From: Candidatus Aminicenantota bacterium
Lineage (GTDB): Bacteria > Acidobacteriota > Aminicenantia > UBA2199
Assembly: GCA_020355945.1 (NCBI GenBank)
Contig: CP070627.1
Span: forward strand, 6,501,305 to 6,511,673
DNA length: 10,369 bases
Reading direction: 5' to 3'
Each line of letters starts with the position of its first letter. Positions within the stretch are counted from its first letter, which is position 1. The position numbers and the translations under genes were made by a program. This document shows, in pieces, positions 5,816-10,369 of this stretch. The notes beneath the pieces are model-generated. The model worked only from the letters and a program-made list of their open reading frames with translations. It had not been told where the DNA came from and made no database searches.

Positions 5816-7977
5816 AAAAAGATGAAACCAATGTCCCTGACTTGGAAGTCCTGGAATTAGAAAATGATTTAGCTCCGGTTAACATAGACCGCCGGGAATT
5901 TCTGAAACTCCTGGGAGGTGGAATTTTTGTCCTCTTTAACGTGGGAGATTCTCTTACCTTTGCACAAACCCGGGGTCGCGGACGTGGATATCCCGAGGAT
6001 TTCAATGCCTATCTTCGTGTTGGAGAGGACGGCCGAGTTACCTGTTTCACCGGCAAAATCGAAATGGGCCAGGGCATCATTACATCCCTTGCCCAGATGC
6101 TGGCCGAAGAACTGGACGTGCCTTTAAATCAAGTTGATATGGTCATGGGAGATACTGACCGCTGCCCCTGGGATATGGGTACTTTTGGTTCTTTGAGCAC
6201 CAAATTTTTCGGACCACCGCTGCGGCAGGCAGGCGCAACCGCCAGGGCAGTTCTCATACAATTGGCTGCCAAACACTTCCAGGTACCTGCAGAACAATTG
6301 AAGGTCAAAGAGGGTATGATTTTCAAGAAAAACGACCCGGGGAAAAAAGTCTCCTATGCCCGGTTGACCAAAGGAAAAAAGATAGAGCGGACAGTCCGGG
6401 AAAAACCGCCTATCAAGCATTACTCAAAACACACCATTTCCGGGAAATCAGCCAACCGCGCGGATGCCCTGGAAAAGGTGACCGGGAAAGCTAAATTTGC
6501 CGGGGATATTCGGTTGCCTGGCATGCTCTATGCGAAAATTTTAAGACCACCGGTTCACAGTGCCCAATTAAAGCAGGCAGATGTCTCAGCCGCCCGCCAG
6601 GTAAAAGGCATTCATATTGTACAAGAGAAAGACTTGATCGCGGTTCTCCATGAAAACCCGGACCAGGCGGAAAAGGCTTTGGCAATGATAAAATCAGAGT
6701 TTGACTTCCCGGATAACAAAGTTGACAACCAAACGATTTTCCAGCATTTGCAAAAAGCAGCTTCCCAGGGAGAGATCGTTACTCAAGCGGGAAACCTGGA
6801 ACAGGGGAAAAAGCTGGCAGTCAAAACCTGTGAAGCTAAATATTTCAATCAATATGTGGCTCATGCTCCCCTGGAACCCCATACAGCAGTCGTGCAGTTA
6901 GAGGGCGGCAAGGCCACTGTTTGGGCATCCACCCAGGCACCCTTCCGCGCCCAAAATGATGTGGCTGAGGCCCTGGGAATATCGCCCAAACAAGTCCGGG
7001 TGATCACACCCTTTGTAGGAGGAGGGTTTGGAGGAAAAACCAGGAACCAGCAGGCGGTTGAAGCGGCCCGCCTGGCTAAGTTAACAGGAAAACCCGTGCA
7101 AGTGGCCTGGACCCGCCAGGAAGAATTCTTTTACGATACCTTTCGACCGGCTGCTGTCATTGATATAACCTCCGGTCTCAACAGTAACAATGAAATTACT
7201 TTCTGGGATTACAATATTTATTTTGCCGGTTCCAGGAGTTCTGAGCCTTTTTATAACATTCCTCATTTTCGTGTCAATTCCCTTGGCGGTTGGAGAAGTG
7301 GTCCCGGTACTCATCCTTTCAGTGTAGGTGCCTGGCGGGGGCCTGGGAGCAACACCAATGTGTTTGCCATAGAATCACATATTGATATCATGGCAGAAAA
7401 AGCAGGAATGGACCCGCTCAGCTTCCGTATGAAAAATCTAACTGACAAACGAATGCTGCGAGTTCTCAAAGCTGCGGCCGAAATGTTTGGTCATTCGTTC
7501 GGGAAATTGCCCGGTGGAAAAGGTTATGGCATCGCGTGTACCGATTACCGGGGCACCTATCTGGCCACAATGGCTGAAGTCAATGTTGATGCCCACAGCG
7601 GCCAAATCCGGGTGGAACGTATTGTTTGTGCCCATGATGTAGGAGAAATGATCAACCCCGAGGGGGTGAAAATGCAAATTGAAGGCGGTCTCATCATGGG
7701 ACTCGGCTACGTTTTAACCGAAGAAATCCATTTCAAAGGTGGTGATGTCTTAGACAAAAATTTTGATACCTACGAACTGCCCCGTTTTTCCTGGGTGCCT
7801 AAAATTGAAACCCGGCTCATTGATAATCCCGAGATCCCCCCGCAAGGCGGTGGGGAACCTGCCATAACCAGTATGGGAGCAGTGATTGCCAATGCGGTTT
7901 ACGATGCTGTAGGCGTCCGTTTTTTCGAGCTTCCCATGATCCCGGACAGGGTAAAAGCGGCTTTAAAGAATAAATAA
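5812..7977 (+). CDS. Molybdopterin-binding large subunit, isoquinoline 1-oxidoreductase beta type, Tat-exported
   Basis: Catalytic subunit holding the Mo-molybdopterin cofactor; the family hydroxylates N-heterocycles or oxidises aldehydes with water. The 721-residue length fits IorB-like proteins. A twin-arginine motif RREFLK (27-32) follows an unusually long acidic N-region and precedes a hydrophobic stretch with possible cleavage near FAQ. Next come an IorB-type first Moco segment (EMGQG near residue 85), an aldehyde oxidase a/b hammerhead domain (about 210-310), FVGGGFGGK (401-409), GAWRGPG (506-512) and the catalytic loop QGGGEP with the likely base Glu682. It overlaps the [2Fe-2S] gene by four bases. 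Without a FAD subunit, electrons presumably pass to a periplasmic or membrane acceptor not encoded here. The substrate cannot be read from sequence; 'xanthine dehydrogenase' would be an over-specific name. Confidence 0.92.
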   Translation: MKKDETNVPDLEVLELENDLAPVNIDRREFLKLLGGGIFVLFNVGDSLTFAQTRGRGRGYPEDFNAYLRVGEDGRVTCFTGKIEMGQGIITSLAQMLAEELDVPLNQVDMVMGDTDRCPWDMGTFGSLSTKFFGPPLRQAGATARAVLIQLAAKHFQVPAEQLKVKEGMIFKKNDPGKKVSYARLTKGKKIERTVREKPPIKHYSKHTISGKSANRADALEKVTGKAKFAGDIRLPGMLYAKILRPPVHSAQLKQADVSAARQVKGIHIVQEKDLIAVLHENPDQAEKALAMIKSEFDFPDNKVDNQTIFQHLQKAASQGEIVTQAGNLEQGKKLAVKTCEAKYFNQYVAHAPLEPHTAVVQLEGGKATVWASTQAPFRAQNDVAEALGISPKQVRVITPFVGGGFGGKTRNQQAVEAARLAKLTGKPVQVAWTRQEEFFYDTFRPAAVIDITSGLNSNNEITFWDYNIYFAGSRSSEPFYNIPHFRVNSLGGWRSGPGTHPFSVGAWRGPGSNTNVFAIESHIDIMAEKAGMDPLSFRMKNLTDKRMLRVLKAAAEMFGHSFGKLPGGKGYGIACTDYRGTYLATMAEVNVDAHSGQIRVERIVCAHDVGEMINPEGVKMQIEGGLIMGLGYVLTEEIHFKGGDVLDKNFDTYELPRFSWVPKIETRLIDNPEIPPQGGGEPAITSMGAVIANAVYDAVGVRFFELPMIPDRVKAALKNK

Positions 7978-8004
7978 TCAAAAGTTTTTGCGGGGTCCAG
8001 GGGC
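7975..8004 (-). repeat. Right arm of the inverted repeat, starting inside the stop codon
   Basis: TAATCAAAAGTTTTTGC (7975-7991) and GGGTCCAGGGGC (7993-8004) mirror the left arm at 5287-5325 exactly in both blocks. The TAA stop of the large-subunit gene is the first three bases of the arm. The pair therefore encloses only the two molybdenum hydroxylase genes. Confidence 0.85.
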
Positions 8005-8028
8005 GGTTTTTTCAAAAAGAGCCCCTGG
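7997..8028. terminator. Stem-loop between convergent genes, possible bidirectional terminator
   Basis: CCAGGGGC (7997-8004) pairs perfectly with GCCCCTGG (8021-8028). The loop is itself T-run then A-run (8007-8018) and can add pairs. Outer TTTTTGC (7985-7991) and GCAAAAA (8038-8044) extend the symmetry, making an imperfect structure of about 60 bases. It lies between convergent genes, where transcription from both sides should stop. A clean T-tract right after the stem is missing in both directions. Confidence 0.45.
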
Positions 8029-8072
8029 CCGCCGGAGGCAAAAAGGTACTTTCATGGTAAATTTTTTAGAAT

Positions 8073-8936
8073 TTATTCCATATAAATAGTTAAACCCGGA
8101 AGAGCCCGGTTTAATGACTCCTTCTGATCTTCGGAAATTTGATTTCTATGGAAATGTAAATACCGTAATTTTTTCAATTCATATAGAGGTGAATAATCAG
8201 GGATGGCATTTTTCCCTAAATACACACGCTCCAGGTTTTTCAGCTGCCCAAGAGGCGAAATATCGGTAAGCTTATTCTTCGCTAAACCCAACTCTTTTAA
8301 ACTTTTCAGCCCTTTAAGTGGGGAGATATCAGTGATTTGATTATTTCCTAAAGATAATTGTGTTAAATGTTTCAATTGTGAAAGGGGGGAGATATCGATG
8401 ATTTGATTATGATATAAACGTAACTCCGTTAAATGATTCAATAGTGCCAGGGGTGAAATATCAACCAGTCGATTATTTATTAAAGATAAATGCCTTAAAT
8501 GTTTCAATCGCGCCAGGGGTGAGATATCGGTAAGATGATAGTACTTTATCTCTAAATGGGTTAAATGTGTCAACACTCCTATAGGGGCAATATCGATGAG
8601 TTGCTCTCCGCTTAAAACCAAATGCGTTAAACGTTGCAATTGCGCCAGGGGTGAAATATCGCTCAGTTGATTATATTGCAGTTCTAGATGGGTTAAACGG
8701 TGCAACTCCCTGGTAGGTGAAATATCAGTGAAGGGATTTCCGCTTAAACTCAAATGAGTCAGGTCTTTCAAAATTGAAATAGGGGAGAGATCAACAATCT
8801 GATTGGAATCCAGGTTTAATCGACTTAGACCTTTATATTTTTTGATGAAAGCAATATCTTCAATCCCGGAACCGGAAAAGTCCAAAGAAGAATTTTCCAT
8901 ATTGGCGTCTCGGTATTTTTCGTCTTTATTATCCAT
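8073..8936 (-). CDS. Leucine-rich repeat protein (22-residue internalin/SDS22-like repeats)
   Basis: 287 residues, probably a cytoplasmic protein-binding scaffold. After a 34-residue N-terminal part (no signal peptide, no membrane segment) come ten exact 22-residue repeats from residue 35 to 254. Their pattern is xxLxxLxLxxNxIxDISPLxxL, close to the internalin/SDS22 class, and an eleventh partial repeat (from KKLRYL) ends the protein as a cap. No effector domain (kinase, GTPase, F-box-like) is attached, so the partner is unknown. AGGAGG at 8945-8950 on the minus strand, eight bases from the ATG, supports the start; an ideal TATAAT lies further upstream. It converges on the molybdenum hydroxylase genes and diverges from the deacylase gene. 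Repeat number may vary between strains because units are similar at the DNA level. A functional link to its neighbours is not evident. Confidence 0.93.
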   Translation of the reverse strand: MDNKDEKYRDANMENSSLDFSGSGIEDIAFIKKYKGLSRLNLDSNQIVDLSPISILKDLTHLSLSGNPFTDISPTRELHRLTHLELQYNQLSDISPLAQLQRLTHLVLSGEQLIDIAPIGVLTHLTHLEIKYYHLTDISPLARLKHLRHLSLINNRLVDISPLALLNHLTELRLYHNQIIDISPLSQLKHLTQLSLGNNQITDISPLKGLKSLKELGLAKNKLTDISPLGQLKNLERVYLGKNAIPDYSPLYELKKLRYLHFHRNQISEDQKESLNRALPGLTIYME

Positions 8937-8944
8937 ATGTTAAA

Positions 8945-8950
8945 CCTCCT
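8945..8950 (-). promoter_or_regulatory. Shine-Dalgarno of the leucine-rich repeat gene
   Basis: Reads AGGAGG on the minus strand, eight bases before the ATG at 8936, an ordinary spacing. It contrasts with the divergent gene, which has none. Confidence 0.7.
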
Positions 8951-8981
8951 GCCCATTTATGATTTTTATCTTTCATACGAT

Positions 8982-8987
8982 ATTATA
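8982..8987 (-). promoter_or_regulatory. -10 box (TATAAT) for the leucine-rich repeat gene
   Basis: A perfect TATAAT on the minus strand, preceded directly by TG. The -35 region 17 bases upstream (TTTAAT) is poor. The predicted start near 8975 gives a leader of roughly 40 bases that contains the Shine-Dalgarno. Confidence 0.5.
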
Positions 8988-9036
8988 CAGGAATTCGAAC
9001 CTTTATTAAAGATTGACTGCTTTCACATCATATTCC

Positions 9037-9066
9037 TTGCAAAAAAAACTCTGTTCTGGTATAAAT
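9037..9066 (+). promoter_or_regulatory. Promoter for the deacylase gene, probably producing a leaderless transcript
   Basis: TTGCAA (9037-9042), a 17-base spacer and TATAAA (9060-9065), with TG at 9057-9058 giving an extended -10. The -10 ends six bases before the ATG at 9072, so transcription should begin at or within a base or two of the start codon. No Shine-Dalgarno is present. Confidence 0.55.
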
Positions 9067-9071
9067 GCCAT

Positions 9072-10369
9072 ATGGATAAAATATCAAGAAGACAATTTAT
9101 TAAAAATTCGATCAAAGGAACAGCGCTCCTGGTACCCGCTGGGTCCGGCCTCTTACTCCAGGGATGTTCCAAACAAAAAGAGTTCGACCTGGTTATTTCT
9201 CAAGGCATCGTTTATGACGGCCTGGGAAACCCGGGGAAGGAAGTAGATATAGGAGTTAAAGGAAATAAGATTTTTTCGCTCAAGAAAAACCTGGATAAGA
9301 GCAAAGCAAAAAAGGTTATCGAAGCTAAGGGATTAGCCGTTGCCCCGGGTTTTATAGATGCCCACGACCACACTGATCTGGGATTATTGGCTAACCCTAA
9401 AGCAGAAAGCCAGGTAAGACAGGGAGTGACCACCGTAATCAGCGGAAATTGCGGGCATTCTCCTTTTCCCGTATCCGATCTTATCTTCGAAGAATGGAAA
9501 ACCAATGCTAAAAAAGAATACAACATCGATCTTAACTGGAAAGATATCACCGGCTTTTTTAACCGCCTCGAAGAAAAAGGCATGGCTATTAATTACGGGA
9601 CTTTAGTAGGACATGGTTCCATCAGGAGAGAAGTGGTCGGGCTGGATGACATCCCTCCTACCGATAACCAGATAAAACAGATGCAAAAATTGGTGGAGGA
9701 AAATATAAAGGCCGGGGCACTGGGCATGTCAACCGGTTTGCAGTATGCACCGGGAAGCTTTGCCAAACCCCCGGAGATTTTAGCACTTTGTCAAACCGTA
9801 TCTTTAAATAACGTGGTCTACTCGACTCATATGAGAAGCGAAGGAGATTTCCTTCTCGAATCCCTTGAAGAGTCGATTGATATTGCCAGGAAAACCAAAG
9901 TCAGTTTACAGGTTTCCCATTTAAAAGTTGCCTATCAAAGCAATTGGTCAAAAATAGATGCTGCTTTATCGATAATTGAAGCTGCCCGTAAACAAGGGGT
10001 TAACATTCATGCTGACAGGTATCCTTACATTGCCGGGTCTACCGGGTTAAGCTTCTATTTTCCCCTCTGGGCAAAACAGGGTACGGCAAAAGATTTTGTG
10101 GCAAGATTAAAGGACCCTAATTTAGACGCTAAAATTCGCAGTCATTTGCAAGAAAAGGAAAAAAAACTGGGCTCCTGGGACAAAGTATTAATAAGTTCGG
10201 TTATTACCAAGAAAAACAAAAAAGTCGAAGGAAAAACCGTTCTTGAGGCTGCCAGGGAAGCCGGGAAACAACCTTATGAATTCATGCGGGATTTGTTGAT
10301 CGATGAAGAGAACCGGGTAAGTATGATTACGTTTATTGCCAGTGAAGACAACCTGAAACATATCCTGGC
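9072..10369 (+). CDS. Tat lipoprotein, N-acyl-D-amino-acid deacylase (D-aminoacylase) family, 3' truncated
   Basis: 432 codons are present, open to the right edge; family members run about 480-550 residues, so the last part is missing. The start MDKISRRQFIK is a canonical twin-arginine motif (R6-R7), followed by a lipobox LQGC with C32, so the folded enzyme is likely exported by Tat and lipid-anchored. It is a Zn-dependent amidohydrolase-superfamily enzyme. Visible ligands are the HxH of 'DAHDHTD' (H98, H100), Cys in SGNCG (C127), H253 (STHMRSEGD) and H283 (VSHLKV). The 98-127 and 253-283 spacings equal those of the known D-aminoacylase ligands His67-Cys96 and His220-His250. The late active-site Asp (GSDG motif) would lie past the window. 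The family cleaves N-acyl-D-amino acids, but many exported members have unknown amide substrates. The start rests on the Tat signal and promoter, as there is no Shine-Dalgarno. Confidence 0.9.
   Translation, partial: MDKISRRQFIKNSIKGTALLVPAGSGLLLQGCSKQKEFDLVISQGIVYDGLGNPGKEVDIGVKGNKIFSLKKNLDKSKAKKVIEAKGLAVAPGFIDAHDHTDLGLLANPKAESQVRQGVTTVISGNCGHSPFPVSDLIFEEWKTNAKKEYNIDLNWKDITGFFNRLEEKGMAINYGTLVGHGSIRREVVGLDDIPPTDNQIKQMQKLVEENIKAGALGMSTGLQYAPGSFAKPPEILALCQTVSLNNVVYSTHMRSEGDFLLESLEESIDIARKTKVSLQVSHLKVAYQSNWSKIDAALSIIEAARKQGVNIHADRYPYIAGSTGLSFYFPLWAKQGTAKDFVARLKDPNLDAKIRSHLQEKEKKLGSWDKVLISSVITKKNKKVEGKTVLEAAREAGKQPYEFMRDLLIDEENRVSMITFIASEDNLKHIL

Noticed and set aside
5287..8004. Classical insertion sequence or composite transposon
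   Set aside because: No transposase is encoded between the arms, and no target-site duplication could be seen beyond the arms. Kept only as an inverted repeat of unknown nature.
8125..8850. Regularly spaced similar units that could suggest a CRISPR array or non-coding tandem repeat
   Set aside because: The 66-base period translates to intact 22-residue leucine-rich repeats in one open frame, with variation concentrated at non-core positions. It is coding.
9013..9018. TTGACT as the -35 box of the deacylase promoter
   Set aside because: It is 41 bases from the good -10 at 9060, and no acceptable -10 lies 16-18 bases downstream. TTGCAA at 9037 has the correct 17-base spacing.
9212..9583. Minus-strand 123-codon open frame inside the deacylase gene
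   Set aside because: It is antisense to well-conserved metal-ligand motifs of the deacylase; no ribosome site or family resemblance.

Overview
The window reads as a bacterial chromosome segment. Genes are Shine-Dalgarno led in most cases, and the products include MgtE, RecO, Tat-exported enzymes and a molybdenum hydroxylase. No rRNA or tRNA marker is present, so the organism cannot be placed firmly. The regular 22-residue leucine-rich repeats with a DISPL core, the short GC-rich dispersed-looking repeats between AT-richer genes, and the many exported hydrolases suggest an uncultivated heterotroph of the Aminicenantes/Acidobacteria type. That placement is a low-confidence guess.

Layout, left to right. 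Positions 1-741 are the C-terminal half of a MgtE magnesium channel, cut by the window edge. Ten bases later comes recO (752-1489). A 377-base AT-rich gap follows, holding a perfect 24-bp palindrome and a good extended -10 promoter. The promoter leads into a large secreted protein (1867-4245) that joins a concanavalin-like domain, an alpha/beta-hydrolase with a visible catalytic triad and an unrecognised C-terminal third. After a weak terminator comes an exported cyclase/formamidase-family hydrolase (4375-5196). Next is a repeat-rich spacer, then a two-gene molybdenum hydroxylase of the isoquinoline 1-oxidoreductase type (5336-5815 and 5812-7977), whose large subunit carries a Tat motif. A leucine-rich-repeat protein runs on the minus strand (8073-8936). 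Divergent from it is a Tat lipoprotein of the N-acyl-D-amino-acid deacylase family (from 9072, cut by the right edge).

How the genes may work together (inference): the cyclase-family hydrolase, the molybdenum hydroxylase and the deacylase all carry export signals, and the first two are co-oriented neighbours. This suggests an extracytoplasmic module that hydroxylates an N-heterocycle or aldehyde and hydrolyses amide or lactam bonds. No FAD subunit, cofactor-insertion chaperone or electron-accepting cytochrome is visible in the window.

The most unusual non-coding structures are three. One is an inverted repeat with 17 + 12 matching bases that brackets the two molybdenum hydroxylase genes exactly. 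The second is the palindrome upstream of the secreted hydrolase. The third is a promoter placed so close to the deacylase ATG that the transcript should be leaderless.
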